Part shown: in pieces, positions 31,932 through 41,014 of the stretch
How positions within the stretch are numbered: position 1 is the first letter of the stretch
Layout: every line of letters begins with the position of its first letter
From: CAWJTN01 sp963845895
GTDB lineage: Bacteria > Patescibacteriota > Microgenomatia > UBA1406 > GWC2-37-13
NCBI GenBank assembly: GCA_963845895.1
Contig: CAWJTN010000001.1
Coordinates: 248,001 to 312,000 of the forward strand
Direction: 5' to 3'
Length of the DNA: 64,000 nucleotides
The notes under the pieces: model-generated
Database searches by the model: none
What the model was told of the DNA's origin: nothing
What the model saw: only the letters and a program-made list of their open reading frames with translations
Program-made: the position numbers and the translations under genes

Positions 31932-33314
31932 TTAAAAAGTTGATCTTTTTAATAAAACTAATCCAAAATTTTTCTCGCAAGAATATCTTTGAATTTCTCT
32001 GTGTTTTCCAAAAAGATCCAGCTCATAATACTTAGTTTCTGAAGAATAACTTCCATTATCCAGTACCACTGCCATATAATTTGCGGCCTTTGGTTGAGTC
32101 TCAATTTGTTTCACATCACATCCGTTTTTCAACATCAGATATCTATGTTCGGGTCCAAAATGATATGGATACAAATTAGATTCAACCGAAACGAATAATG
32201 GGGATTTAAATTCTGAACAGAATTTTTTAAAACAAGCATCCATTTGTTGATATGTTCTTGGAGTCTTTAGAAAATAACTGGCAAACGATGAAGGTTGCAA
32301 ATAAAAAAATAAAAGGAATAAAATAATTGGAATCTTTAATCTCCAGTCTAATAAACAAATAAAAACAAATAATGTGCTTGTAATTCCAAATATATAATGA
32401 GCTTGTAGATTAAACGGGCTAAAAAAAGTGAGAACAGATGTTGTTAAAAAGATGAACGAACTAACTCTAATGATTTGTTTTTTAGATCTAAAGAAAGAAA
32501 CTACAGTGACTGAAAAAATAAAAATTAAAAAAATAAAACTTAAATATCCAACTTTGATTCCAAAAGCAAGTGTTATTAAATCGTTAAATTTTTGAGAAAA
32601 TGTTGATCCTATCTGAAAAACCTGGTTACTTTTCCAAAAATAACCGTTGATTATTAGCCTTTTTAATAATTGGATAACTGTTGTTAAATTTAATATTAAA
32701 AGAAAAACTGATGAGATAATTAAAGTTTTAATAAAAAATTTCCTTCTAAAGAATATAATGGTAACCAAATAGGAAATTAAAACCGGAATTGCAGAATAAT
32801 TTATCGATATTGCCAAACAAACCAAAAAGATTGACAGAACTAAATAGCTAGGTTTTTTTGTCAAAAATAAAATAAGACTTAAAACTAAAAATGGTGGCAA
32901 TAATGAAGGATTCCAAACGTAACGATTTTGCAAAATATGTTGAGGATGAAAAATAATGAGGATGAAGGATAAAAAAATGGCTTGATTCAGCAACTGATCT
33001 CTTCTTGTTAAATATAAAGAAAAAATAAAAGAGAGAATATAAACTAAAGAATTCATTATCAATGCTGAATATGGAGATTCTCTAGACAACAAATAAAAAG
33101 GCATAAGAAAGTAATAGTAGATTGGGCTTTGGTTTATAGGCAAGGCACTAGTTTGTGGACCAAGAAGGGGAATTTTGCCTGTTTTCAACCATTCTAACAA
33201 AACAAATAAGTCTCTACCCATATCATTGAAGAAAAAAAGTGATTTATCAATGTTAAAAAAGCGAATAAATAAAAAAAGAAAGACCAAACTTAGAGAAATA
33301 AACAATCTTTTCAC
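31932..33314 (-). CDS. GT-C membrane glycosyltransferase (ArnT/PMT-like)
   Basis: About eleven membrane segments. The first outer loop has F-N-D-M-G-R-D, comparable with L-D-Q-S-R-D at 41589-43139 and G-D-Q-G-R-D at 51830-53305; the acidic residue there is the usual GT-C catalytic base. These enzymes move sugars from lipid carriers onto external acceptors. I choose GTG 33314 because a TATAAT lies 6 bases upstream; the earlier ATG at 33377 would overlap the divergent gene. Confidence 0.75.
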   Translation of the reverse strand: MKRLFISLSLVFLFLFIRFFNIDKSLFFFNDMGRDLFVLLEWLKTGKIPLLGPQTSALPINQSPIYYYFLMPFYLLSRESPYSALIMNSLVYILSFIFSLYLTRRDQLLNQAIFLSFILIIFHPQHILQNRYVWNPSLLPPFLVLSLILFLTKKPSYLVLSIFLVCLAISINYSAIPVLISYLVTIIFFRRKFFIKTLIISSVFLLILNLTTVIQLLKRLIINGYFWKSNQVFQIGSTFSQKFNDLITLAFGIKVGYLSFIFLIFIFSVTVVSFFRSKKQIIRVSSFIFLTTSVLTFFSPFNLQAHYIFGITSTLFVFICLLDWRLKIPIILFLLFFYLQPSSFASYFLKTPRTYQQMDACFKKFCSEFKSPLFVSVESNLYPYHFGPEHRYLMLKNGCDVKQIETQPKAANYMAVVLDNGSYSSETKYYELDLFGKHREIQRYSCEKNFGLVLLKRSTF

Positions 33315-33320
33315 AGATCT

Positions 33321-33348
33321 ATTATATAGCAATGTTTTATGATATAAT
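33321..33348. promoter_or_regulatory. Divergent leaderless promoters
   Basis: TATAAT on the minus strand (33321-33326), 6 bases before GTG 33314, and TATAAT on the plus strand (33343-33348), 5 bases before ATG 33354. Confidence 0.5.
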
Positions 33349-33353
33349 TTTTT

Positions 33354-33959
33354 ATGCCTAAAAATTTCCGAGAACAAATAAAATCCAAGAAGATAGTAAT
33401 TATTGGCCTAGCGGTCCTTCTGATTATTTTCTTATTCTTCTTTATTAAAAACTGGTTAATTGTCGCTACCGTTAACGGAAAAATTATAAGCAGATTTGAG
33501 GTTATAAATGCGCTTGAAAAACAATCAGGTAAAAAAACTCTTGATTCAATAATTACAAGTACCTTGATAATTCAAGAGGCTCAAAAAAGAAATATTAATG
33601 TCACACAAACCGACATTGACAATGAGTTAAAAAAAATAGAGTCTAACTTAACAAGTCAAGGTACTACTCTTGACCAAGCTCTACAAACTCAGGGTATGAC
33701 AAGAGAAAATTTGACCGAGCAGATAAAATTACAACTACTTTTGCAAAAAATGGTAGGAGGAAATATAACTGTTTCTGACAAAGAAATCCAAGATTACATT
33801 AATAAAAATAAAGATCAAATACCTCCAAGTATAAAAGCTGACACTCTAAAACAACAAGTTTCACAACAAATTAAACAACAGAAAACTCAACAAAAAATGC
33901 AAGATTTCGTTCAACAACTAAGACAAAAAGCAAAAATAAACTACTTCATCAATTACTAA
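33354..33959 (+). CDS. SurA-like N-terminal chaperone domain protein
   Basis: 201 residues. A membrane anchor at ~12-35, then A-T-V-N-G-K-I-I-S-R-F-E-V, the start of the SurA/PrsA N-domain, followed by helices with T-S-T-L-I-I-Q-E-A and V-S-D-K-E-I-Q-D-Y. The parvulin isomerase domain is absent; the protein goes straight to the C-terminal helix rich in Gln and Lys. It probably acts as an extracytoplasmic holdase. Confidence 0.78.
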   Translation: MPKNFREQIKSKKIVIIGLAVLLIIFLFFFIKNWLIVATVNGKIISRFEVINALEKQSGKKTLDSIITSTLIIQEAQKRNINVTQTDIDNELKKIESNLTSQGTTLDQALQTQGMTRENLTEQIKLQLLLQKMVGGNITVSDKEIQDYINKNKDQIPPSIKADTLKQQVSQQIKQQKTQQKMQDFVQQLRQKAKINYFINY

Positions 33960-34035
33960 TAAACATTATCTGAACAGGCTGATAGGCAGTTGGTAATTTT
34001 CCTTTTCAAACACTCATTTTTTTAGTGAATCTCTT

Positions 34036-34290
34036 TCAACCTACTTTGTAAACTTCTACACCTTCTTTCACTTTTTGATCCACCTTTAAGCCGACATTTT
34101 TTCCTTTTCCGGCTGTTTTAACCTGCTTATGTTCTTCTTGCATTGAAGCCACTTCCTGTTGAAATAAATCTTCTTTATGTCTGACAAATTTTATCTTATC
34201 ACCTACTTTTAAAGTTTTCTCTAAATCTACAACCGCTACGCTAAGATTATCGTAGTAATGTGATATAACTCCAACTTTAGTATCAGTCAT
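34036..34290 (-). CDS. Elongation-factor-domain-II-like small protein
   Basis: 84 residues from ATG 34290. I-S-H-Y-Y-D-N-L-S-V-A-V-V and L-K-V-G-D-K-I-K-F, then F-Q-Q-E-V-A-S-M-Q and V-G-L-K-V-D-Q-K-V fit the beta-barrel of EF-Tu domain II, a stand-alone family in CPR and archaea often linked with U32 peptidases. The start is set by AAGGTGGTG, a good ribosome-binding site seven to eight bases upstream, which is unusual in this mostly leaderless window. Confidence 0.7.
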   Translation of the reverse strand: MTDTKVGVISHYYDNLSVAVVDLEKTLKVGDKIKFVRHKEDLFQQEVASMQEEHKQVKTAGKGKNVGLKVDQKVKEGVEVYKVG

Positions 34291-34342
34291 TTTTATCACC
34301 ACCTTTCTTCTAATCTATTCTACATGATAAAATAAAATTCTT

Positions 34343-34513
34343 ATGGATAAAAAAGTTAAAGCCTTATTAAAGGAAAGAGATAAATCTCGATAAAAAAAAT
34401 TATTGCCGGATAATGAAGAGATTTGGGGAATTGATGAACAGACAGCCGTGGCAATTGATTTAAAAACAAAAGAAGCTAAATTTATGGGGAAAGGAAAGTT
34501 ACATTTTATCTAA
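34343..34513 (+). pseudogene. Short gene remnant with an in-frame stop
   Basis: ATG 34343 runs 16 codons to a TAA at 34391, after which the same frame continues I-W-G-I-D-E-Q-T-A-V-A-I-D to a stop at 34511. The second part resembles the C-terminal end of peptidase S51/class-I-amidotransferase-like proteins. It looks like what is left of a deleted gene. Confidence 0.4.
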
Positions 34514-34575
34514 CTTCACTTATTGTTTTAATCTCACTCGACAAATAAAGATCTTTAACTTAAAATATACTCTCG

Positions 34576-35313
34576 ATGAAAGAAATAAGGCAATATTTAT
34601 CTTCTCCTAATATAAAAGACTTAATACCATTCTCACATGGTTTAATTAATTATCGTATCTTTCAACTATTAGTGTCTGAAATTTATTTACGTGATATCAA
34701 GATTGACCCAATTCCCGATCTTCTTCGATTCGGTGGTAAAGCAATTTTAGTCAGTAATTACCCGGGAGTCTATGAATCAATTAAAGCTGGGGTCAAGATC
34801 CTTTGTGCAACACCAAATGGAGCTAAAAAAGTGAAAGGAATTGCTCGTGAAGAAGCTATTAAAAAGGCTTCACCGCTTATGAAAATATTAGGAGTACCTC
34901 AATTTATGATTCCGGCTAAAAAGAAGGGGGAGGACTCAGAAGATCACGAGCTTGATACTGATACAGGTAAATATATTCTTAGATTTATGGAAAAAGAAGG
35001 TTCTTTGCTGTGGTTAACAGCAACTGGAAAATTATTTCCTGATGATCTTAACCCTGAATTTGCAAGAGCTGGACCAGGACGGTTTTCAATTCAAACAGGT
35101 GCACCAATTATTCCTGTTGCCTATCGATTCCATAATTTTGACACAGAAAATAAAGCCATATTAAAGGTATATAGAATTAGTTTTGGAAATATAATCGAAC
35201 CTCCAATTACAAATCCGCTAATAAAATTTTACGCTAAACATATAAGAAGATCTATCTACACTGAACATACAAAAAAAGTTATTGCTGAAATACAAAATTT
35301 ATTAACTTCTTAA
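34576..35313 (+). CDS. Acyltransferase-like protein (PlsC/LPLAT fold, atypical)
   Basis: 245 residues. A-I-L-V-S-N-Y-P-G at ~57-65 stands where N-H-x-S/x-x-x-D is expected, and G-S-L-L-W-L-T-A-T-G-K-L-F-P-D-D resembles the F-P-E-G-T-R block; A-P-I-I-P-V-A-Y-R fits the later P-V motif. The catalytic His and Asp are not in their usual places, so the activity is uncertain. No membrane segment. Confidence 0.45.
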   Translation: MKEIRQYLSSPNIKDLIPFSHGLINYRIFQLLVSEIYLRDIKIDPIPDLLRFGGKAILVSNYPGVYESIKAGVKILCATPNGAKKVKGIAREEAIKKASPLMKILGVPQFMIPAKKKGEDSEDHELDTDTGKYILRFMEKEGSLLWLTATGKLFPDDLNPEFARAGPGRFSIQTGAPIIPVAYRFHNFDTENKAILKVYRISFGNIIEPPITNPLIKFYAKHIRRSIYTEHTKKVIAEIQNLLTS

Positions 35314-35329
35314 AGTTTAATTACTTTAT

Positions 35330-36958
35330 TTAATACTCCGGCATTGCTGGGGCCGCTGGAGCTTTTTCTTTTTCTGGAATGTCTGTAATCAACGCTTCGG
35401 TCGTAAGAATCATTGTCGCTACAGATGAAGCGTTTTCAAGAGCTGACCTTACAACTTTTGCCGGGTCGATGATTCCTTTTTTAAACATTGAGCCAAACTC
35501 CAAAGTTAATGCATCAAAGCCATAATCTTTGTCTTTTGCCTCTTCAACTTTCCGCAACACCCATCCAGCATCAGCTCCCGAATTAGCGGCTATCATCTTT
35601 AAAGGTTCTGCCAATGCCTTATAAACGATATCCACTCCTGTCTTTTCCTCATCAAACTCAAGGCTTTTTTTGATACTCTCGAGTGATTTTCTGGCTTGGA
35701 GTAAAGCTACTCCGCCTCCGGCAACTATCCCTTCCTCAAGAGCGGCTTTTGTTGCAGCAACGGCATCGTTGACCCGTTCTTTCTTTTCTTTCATCTCAAT
35801 TTCGGTGGCTGCTCCAACATTAATTACGGCAACCCCGCCTGATAGTTTTGCCAATCTTTCTTGGAGTTTTTCCTTGTCAAAATCAGAGGTGTTCTCAAGG
35901 ATTTCTCTTCTGATTTGAGCAACTCTGGCCTTGATCTTTGATACCTCTCCTTTTCCGCCAATGATTCGACAATTTTCCTTATCAGCCCACACTTTATCAG
36001 CTTTTCCACAGTCGTCTACTTCAATATTTTCAAGTTTTTTTCCCAAATCTTCAGAGATAACCGTCCCGCCTGTCAAAATAGCGACATCTTCAAGCATCTC
36101 TTTTCGTCTGTCGCCAAATCCAGGCGCTTTGACAACGAGTGCATTGAATGTGCCACGCAGCTTATTGACAACCAGTGTCGCCAATGCTTCGCCTTCAACC
36201 TCATCGGCTATAATGACTAAATTTTTGGAAACCTTGACAAATTTTTCCAAAAAAGGAAGAAGATCAGAGACAGCCGAGATTTTTTTATCAGTGATTAGGA
36301 TATATGCATCTTCAACCTCTGCAACCATTTTGTCAGGATCTGTAGAAAAGTAGGGAGAGGCAAAACCTCGGTCAAACTCCATGCCTTCCTTATATTGAAT
36401 CTCCATTTGGAGTCCCTTTCCTTCCTCAACAGTAACGACTCCGTCTTTGCCGACTTTTCTTATAGCGTCCGCTATAAATTTTCCTATTTGATTATCTGCT
36501 GCGGAAATCGTTGCTATCTGTATAATCTCGTCTTCATTATTAATCGAAACCTTCTTAGCCATCTTTTTGACCTGCGTGATCACTTCGGAAACCGCGACCT
36601 CAATACCTTTTTTTAGAATCATTGGATTTGCTCCTGCGGTTATGTTTTTTAATCCATAATTTACAATCATTTCGGTAAGAAGTGTTGAAGTTGTGGTTCC
36701 ATCTCCTGCAACATCATTTGTCTTGGATGCTGCTTCTTTAACTAACTGTGCACCCATGTTCTCAAACGGATCTTCTAGTTCGATCTCCTTTGCTACGCTT
36801 ACTCCGTCGTGCACAACGTTTGGTGCGCCCCATTTTCTATCTAATGCCACATTTCTGCCACGTGGGCCTAATGTTGTAACAACTGCTTTAGCTAAAATAT
36901 TAACTCCATGAGCAAGTTTCTGCCTTGCGTCCTCTGAAAATTTTAGTTGTTTTGCCAT
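35330..36958 (-). CDS. groEL: Chaperonin GroEL
   Basis: 542 residues with G-P-R-G-R-N-V near the N-terminus, D-G-T-T-T-S-T (D-G-T-T-T nucleotide motif) and G-G-G-V-A-L-L near 410. The C-terminus ends A-P-A-A-P-A-M-P-E-Y instead of the usual G-G-M repeats. Downstream of groES with about 40 bases between, the spacer made mostly of an ATTTGAAATTTG repeat. No CIRCE operator is seen. Confidence 0.97.
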   Translation of the reverse strand: MAKQLKFSEDARQKLAHGVNILAKAVVTTLGPRGRNVALDRKWGAPNVVHDGVSVAKEIELEDPFENMGAQLVKEAASKTNDVAGDGTTTSTLLTEMIVNYGLKNITAGANPMILKKGIEVAVSEVITQVKKMAKKVSINNEDEIIQIATISAADNQIGKFIADAIRKVGKDGVVTVEEGKGLQMEIQYKEGMEFDRGFASPYFSTDPDKMVAEVEDAYILITDKKISAVSDLLPFLEKFVKVSKNLVIIADEVEGEALATLVVNKLRGTFNALVVKAPGFGDRRKEMLEDVAILTGGTVISEDLGKKLENIEVDDCGKADKVWADKENCRIIGGKGEVSKIKARVAQIRREILENTSDFDKEKLQERLAKLSGGVAVINVGAATEIEMKEKKERVNDAVAATKAALEEGIVAGGGVALLQARKSLESIKKSLEFDEEKTGVDIVYKALAEPLKMIAANSGADAGWVLRKVEEAKDKDYGFDALTLEFGSMFKKGIIDPAKVVRSALENASSVATMILTTEALITDIPEKEKAPAAPAMPEY

Positions 36959-36968
36959 ATTATTTTAA

Positions 36969-36993
36969 AATTTGAAATTTGTAATTTGAAATT
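36969..36993. repeat. ATTTGAAATTTG-type repeat in the groES-groEL spacer
   Basis: ATTTGAAATTTGTAATTTGA; the same type as at 15471-15498. Confidence 0.5.
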
Positions 36994-36998
36994 ATTAT

Positions 36999-37298
36999 TT
37001 ACTCTACAATCGCCATAACGTCTTTCTGTTCGATAAGAAGCCATTCTTCGCTACCGACCTTTACTTCGTTTCCTCCCCATTTCTTATATAGTACTTTTAA
37101 TCCTTTTCTAATTTTCATTGGTAATACTTTCCCATCATCATTCATAGCGCCAGGTCCAACAGCCATAACTTCACCTACTTGAGGTTTTTCTTTGGCTGTA
37201 TCTGGTAAGACAATACCTGATGGAGTTGTCTGCTCTGATTGAAGAGGTTTAATCAATACATAATCGAAAAGAGGTTGAATGCTAGTTTTTTTTGCCAT
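36999..37298 (-). CDS. groES: Co-chaperonin GroES
   Basis: 99 residues: P-L-F-D-Y-V-L-I-K-P, the mobile loop S-G-I-V-L-P-D, and V-G-P-G-A. Caps GroEL and precedes it in the operon. The region upstream (37299-37390) has A/T-rich -10-like boxes in both directions but no CIRCE element. Confidence 0.95.
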   Translation of the reverse strand: MAKKTSIQPLFDYVLIKPLQSEQTTPSGIVLPDTAKEKPQVGEVMAVGPGAMNDDGKVLPMKIRKGLKVLYKKWGGNEVKVGSEEWLLIEQKDVMAIVE

Positions 37299-37358
37299 AG
37301 ATTTTTATTGCAAAAACTTATAAACTGAAAATAGACAAATTTCCATTAAAAGTGAAAA

Positions 37359-37364
37359 TATAAT
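37359..37364 (+). promoter_or_regulatory. -10 box of the Lon-like gene
   Basis: TATAAT, 9 bases before TTG 37374. Confidence 0.35.
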
Positions 37365-37373
37365 AAACAAAAC

Positions 37374-38459
37374 TTGTCAATTTGTCAAGTGGATAATTTG
37401 TCTGCTAACAAAATGGACACTTCGAATGGCTCATCAGAAATAGAAAAATTAAGATCACAGTTGCAGACAGCCGAACTGCCTGCTAATTTAAGAGAGAAGG
37501 CGATAAATCAGATAGATAGAATAAATTTAACCTTAAAATACGGAGGAAATCTTTCCCAAATAGATATCACGGCAAAATATATTGACTGGATAACCGCTCT
37601 TCCATGGAATAAAAAAACCGAGGATATTTTAGATCTTAAAAAAGCTAAAGAAATCTTAGACTCAAACCATTACGGATTGGATAAAATTAAACAAAGAATT
37701 TTGGAGTATTTATCTGTTCTGATTATCCAAAAAAAGGAGATGCCGTCTACCCCCTCTCATGCCCCATTACTTTTCTTTGTCGGTTTGGTTGGAACTGGTA
37801 AAACAACTCTAGCCCAATCTATTGCTCAAGCCATGGGAAGAGTTTTTGTCAGAATCCCTTTTGGCGGACTGTCTTCTGCACTTGATTTAAGAGGTCAGTC
37901 TAAAACCTCAATGGAATCTGAACCAGGAATGGTAATAAAAAGTTTAAGAAAAGCGGGGACAAAAAATCCGATAATTCTCCTTGATGAGTTGGATAGAATA
38001 ACTCCGGAATCAAGAGCCTCAATTATGGGTGTTTTGGTAGAACTTCTTGACCCTGAACAAAATGCTCACTTTAGCGATTATTTTATTGATTATCCTTTTG
38101 ATTTGTCGCAAGTTTTGTTTGTGGCAACCGCCAATAACACAAACAATATTTCAACAGCTGTAATGGATCGATTGGAAGTAATCCAGATGCCCTCATACAC
38201 CGATGAAGAAAAAACGGTGATTGGGAAAAATTATATTTTACCCCGTTATCTTAAGGAATCAGGTTTAACAGTTGAGAATTTAAAGATAGAAGATCCTGTA
38301 TGGCATTTAATTATTAGACCGCTTGGTTTTGATGCAGGTATGCGTTCACTTGAGAGAACTATTGAAGGAATGGTTAGAAAGGTCGCTTATAAAATAGTGG
38401 GTGGCCAAGGAAATAATTTCGTGATAAATGAAGGAAATTTAAAGGAATTTCTTTCCTAA
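37374..38459 (+). CDS. Lon-like AAA+ ATPase lacking the protease domain
   Basis: 361 residues. The N-terminal helices (Y-I-D-W-I-T-A-L-P-W) match the Lon segment just before its ATPase. The AAA+ domain has G-L-V-G-T-G-K-T (Walker A, G-P-P-G in true Lon), I-I-L-L-D-E-L-D-R (Walker B) and the Lon-type L-D-P-E-Q-N and R-S-L-E-R-T-I motifs. The gene stops where the Ser-Lys protease domain should begin, and the usual N-terminal substrate domain is also missing. It may be an unfoldase or a disassembly factor. The start (TTG 37374, GTG 37389 or ATG 37413) is uncertain. Confidence 0.85.
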   Translation: MSICQVDNLSANKMDTSNGSSEIEKLRSQLQTAELPANLREKAINQIDRINLTLKYGGNLSQIDITAKYIDWITALPWNKKTEDILDLKKAKEILDSNHYGLDKIKQRILEYLSVLIIQKKEMPSTPSHAPLLFFVGLVGTGKTTLAQSIAQAMGRVFVRIPFGGLSSALDLRGQSKTSMESEPGMVIKSLRKAGTKNPIILLDELDRITPESRASIMGVLVELLDPEQNAHFSDYFIDYPFDLSQVLFVATANNTNNISTAVMDRLEVIQMPSYTDEEKTVIGKNYILPRYLKESGLTVENLKIEDPVWHLIIRPLGFDAGMRSLERTIEGMVRKVAYKIVGGQGNNFVINEGNLKEFLS

Positions 38460-38947
38460 GTATAGCGGTCTGCTACTTTGGATGCTCCGTAAGAATCTGG
38501 CTTAATTTTTACATCATAGCCGCTGCCCCTAATCATTCCTACAACTTCTGTTATTAGATCTCGTGTTTCTCCGTTGTGTCCAATATCTACGTGAATTTGA
38601 ATATTGTATTTAGAAATACCATTAGTCTTGAAAAAATTAACAAAATTTTCTGAAGTAATTAAAGACAATGTGGCTTCTTGATAAATTCTTTCTTTTAGAC
38701 TTATTTTTTTTTCTTTTATTTCTCTTTTCCAAAAATATATTCCTCCGAATCCCACCCTGTGAACAATAAGTGCAGAAACGAAATCGTAGACATCTTTTTT
38801 AACCTTTTGCGAGTCTGTGCCAACAATAATTTCATATCTAGCTTTTTTATCTTTAGCCATAAAAGAAGTAACTATCTCCTTTAGCTTCAAGAGGTCAACT
38901 TTCCCATAAGTCGGACTCTGGTAGAACATAAAAGCAAATTTTACCAT
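38456..38947 (-). CDS. RNase H-like nuclease (YkuK/DUF458)
   Basis: 163 residues with Y-E-I-I-V-G-T-D-S-Q-K (first RNase H strand with catalytic Asp), Q-I-H-V-D-I-G-H-N-G and S-Y-G-A-S-K-V-A-D-R near the C-terminus. YkuK-type proteins are predicted nucleases of unknown target. ATG 38929 is an alternative start. It overlaps the Lon-like gene by four bases on the opposite strand. Confidence 0.8.
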   Translation of the reverse strand: MVKFAFMFYQSPTYGKVDLLKLKEIVTSFMAKDKKARYEIIVGTDSQKVKKDVYDFVSALIVHRVGFGGIYFWKREIKEKKISLKERIYQEATLSLITSENFVNFFKTNGISKYNIQIHVDIGHNGETRDLITEVVGMIRGSGYDVKIKPDSYGASKVADRYT

Positions 38948-39005
38948 ATAAAACTAATTCTTGCTATCTTCTTTAAAATATAAATAATTTTGTTATCATT
39001 TATTT

Positions 39006-39413
39006 ATGACAGCTGGGAAAAAAATTCTTATCGTTGATGATAGCAAATTTCTTCAACAGGTTTATTTTGACAGGTTGATGAAGGAAGGCTACTATGTTCT
39101 TCAAGCTTTTACCGGTCAACAGGGTTTAACTATGGCCCATTCCTACAAACCTGACCTTATAATTTTGGACATCATGCTTCCTGGGGGATTAAACGGATTT
39201 GATGTTTTGGAACAGATGAGAAGGGATATGAGCTTAAAAGATATTCCAATCATTATGTTGACAGATTTAAATAATGAACAAAAGACTGCACAATCGCTCG
39301 GCGCAACTGATTATATTATTAAGTCAAGCAATGTAGCCGATGATTTGGTAGCCAAAATCGAACTTCATCTTAAATCGGATATTGTTGATAAGATAAAAAA
39401 GATTTTAAAATAA
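39006..39413 (+). CDS. Single-domain response regulator (CheY-like receiver)
   Basis: 135 residues. I-V-D-D-S-K has the acidic pair, L-I-I-L-D-I-M-L-P holds the phosphorylated Asp, I-M-L-T-D has the Thr, and D-Y-I-I-K-S the Lys. No output domain. No histidine kinase lies in the window, so the partner is elsewhere. Confidence 0.9.
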   Translation: MTAGKKILIVDDSKFLQQVYFDRLMKEGYYVLQAFTGQQGLTMAHSYKPDLIILDIMLPGGLNGFDVLEQMRRDMSLKDIPIIMLTDLNNEQKTAQSLGATDYIIKSSNVADDLVAKIELHLKSDIVDKIKKILK

Positions 39414-39454
39414 CTTCATTTTTCTACTAATTTTAAGGTAAAATATCATATATT

Positions 39455-39527
39455 GGCGCGTTGGCGAAGAGGAAACGCGGGTGTCTGCAAAACACCTATT
39501 GCGCCGGTTCGATTCCGGCACGCGCCT
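39455..39527 (+). tRNA. tRNA-Cys (GCA)
   Basis: Acceptor GGCGCGT/ACGCGCC, anticodon loop TCTGCAAAA with GCA, T loop GGTTCGATTCC, discriminator U. Confidence 0.94.
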
Positions 39528-39531
39528 CACT

Positions 39532-39640
39532 AGAATTCGTTTCCGAAGAATGAGGAACTACGAATTCTTGTGTCCGCCAAATATCGCTCCACGAGCCGCA
39601 GTAGAAATCTACTAAGGCGAGTGGGAAGATATGGCGGACA
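39532..39640 (+). repeat. tRNA-flanking element T1, copy 1
   Basis: Two consecutive hairpins. Hairpin 1 (39532-39568) is closed by AGAATTCG/CGAATTCT. Hairpin 2 is closed by TGTCCGCC (39571-39578) and GGCGGACA (39633-39640). It begins 4 bases after tRNA-Cys. Copies 2 and 3 keep the architecture with different stem sequences. Confidence 0.7.
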
Positions 39641-39650
39641 GTTGACAATT

Positions 39651-39766
39651 TGTCCTCCAAAACTTACTTCAAGACTTAAATCTCCGCTATTCGCTCGACG
39701 TCTTGAAGAGCGTTTATTGAAGGACATAAGAATTTCTAATCCTCACGACGTTCGGAAAGAAATTCT
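39651..39766 (-). repeat. tRNA-flanking element T1, copy 2 (inverted)
   Basis: Read on the minus strand: hairpin 1 (39766-39729) closed by AGAATTTCT/AGAAATTCT, hairpin 2 closed by TGTCCT/AGGACA (39726-39651), with an inner stem CTTCAAGAC/GTCTTGAAG and loop CGTCGAGCGAATAGCG. Hairpin 1 ends 3 bases before tRNA-Ser. Confidence 0.7.
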
Positions 39767-39769
39767 AAT

Positions 39770-39856
39770 GGAGGTGTGCCAGAGTGGTTTATCGGACTGG
39801 TCTTGAAAACCAGCATGGCCGCAAGGTCATCGGGGGTTCGAATCCCTCCACCTCCG
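39770..39856 (+). tRNA. tRNA-Ser (TGA)
   Basis: Acceptor GGAGGTG/CACCTCC, anticodon loop TCTTGAAAA with TGA, long variable arm, T loop GGTTCGAATCC, discriminator G; CCA is encoded at 39857-39859. The 3' end forms part of the insertion-sequence target duplication. Confidence 0.94.
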
Positions 39857-39860
39857 CCAT

Positions 39861-41006
39861 AGAAGCGTAACAAAAACGGCACCTAGCTGTTAAAAATAGA
39901 GCGGTAGAGTAATCCGCTCTTTTTTTGTTTGTTCGACTCCTGTTGTGCCCTTAAGACGTCTGAATTTACCGCGACAATCAGTAAATTTAGTGAATCTTCT
40001 TTTTAACACATAGCCATTAAACCACAAACGAGCATATTCTACTGTTTGAAAAGATCTCAGTTTTTGTAACCGTGCTTCTAAATGTCCATTCATTCCTTCA
40101 ATTAAATTGGTAGTGACAGGTGCATACGGAATATTTCGATAGGCCAACAGCTCATGTTTGTATTTTTCTATCCTGGTGAGAATGGACAAACAAAGAGGAT
40201 CCTTTCGATAATCTCGGTACAGCGTCCATAACCAGTGATTGAATGTCTCATCTGCCAGTTTCTGTTTTGAGGAGATAATTGATTCAATACGCCTCATGAA
40301 GCTCTTGTACTGTTTACCTTGATCAGATCTCACGTGTAAATCACGCCTGATGTTTTCTTTGAAGTGGTTATAGCAAGTTTGAATCTTAACCGCAGGAAAT
40401 GCTGATCTTGCAGCCATTTTCAAATTCACGTTGTCATCACATACAAGAAGTTGAGGATATACTGTAAGGATACGAAAGTAGGAGAAAAACTTCCTCCAGT
40501 TCTGATAGTTTTCAGAGGGAGCAATGGTAAATACCGGTATATCATGCCTAAAGTAATCTATTCCCCACAGTAAGACCCAATCGTATTTATCTTCTGCAAC
40601 GTTAAAGTATTTTCCATCAAAGAGAAATACCTGAGAGTATCGATTACAGTAGTTGAAGGTAAACTGGTTGTTGTTGGGAAGTTTTTTTAACTCCTCATAA
40701 CAGATTCTCCAAGCTTTCATATGAGAGATTCCATACTTTACTCCTAAGCTGCGAAACGATAATCCTTCCAAATGATCGTAAAGGATAGATTTTGCATCAA
40801 TCCAATAAGTAGGTATGGAGAAATATTTCTTACACGCTTTACAAAGATAGCGGATTGAAGATCCTCTCTTTGTTTTTCTGATTACCTGAGAGGTTGAGAA
40901 ACAGTGGGGACATTTGTATTTTTTTTCATATACCCCATCTAATCATATTTTGGTATACTAAAACAAGTTAAAGTGATACATTTAGGTGCCACTTTTGTTA
41001 CGGTAC
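39861..41006. mobile_element. Insertion sequence of ~1.15 kb beside tRNA-Ser
   Basis: Terminal inverted repeats GTAACAAAAACGGCACCTA (39867-39885) and its near-complement (40983-41001). Outside them the 10-bp CCTCCGCCAT occurs at both ends (39851-39860 and 41007-41016) and is best explained as target duplication; about six unmatched bases lie between each TIR and it. One transposase gene on the minus strand. The ancestral order was tRNA-Ser followed directly by the Nudix gene. Confidence 0.85.
39890..40929 (-). CDS. DDE transposase with N-terminal zinc ribbon
   Basis: The clear frame from ATG 40771 encodes 293 residues, but the same frame is open further upstream and encodes C-P-H-C ... C-K-A-C, a zinc ribbon, then a helix-turn-helix (L-S-F-R-S-L-G-V-K-Y-G-I-S). 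Catalytic acids: V-F-L-F-D-G-K, L-L-V-C-D-D-N and T-N-L-I-E-G-M-N, as in IS256/MULE-type or ISL3-like enzymes; the family is not settled. No normal start exists in that frame; ATG 40929 is joined to it only through a slip on a run of eight A. Either a base is lost or expression uses slippage. Confidence 0.85.
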
Positions 41007-41014
41007 CCTCCGCC

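Noticed and set aside
35670..36353. Open frames antisense to groEL
   Set aside because: Long antisense frames are expected over a conserved, codon-biased gene; no start signals or motifs.
37299..37373. CIRCE operator upstream of groES
   Set aside because: No TTAGCACTC-N9-GAGTGCTAA-like inverted repeat is present.
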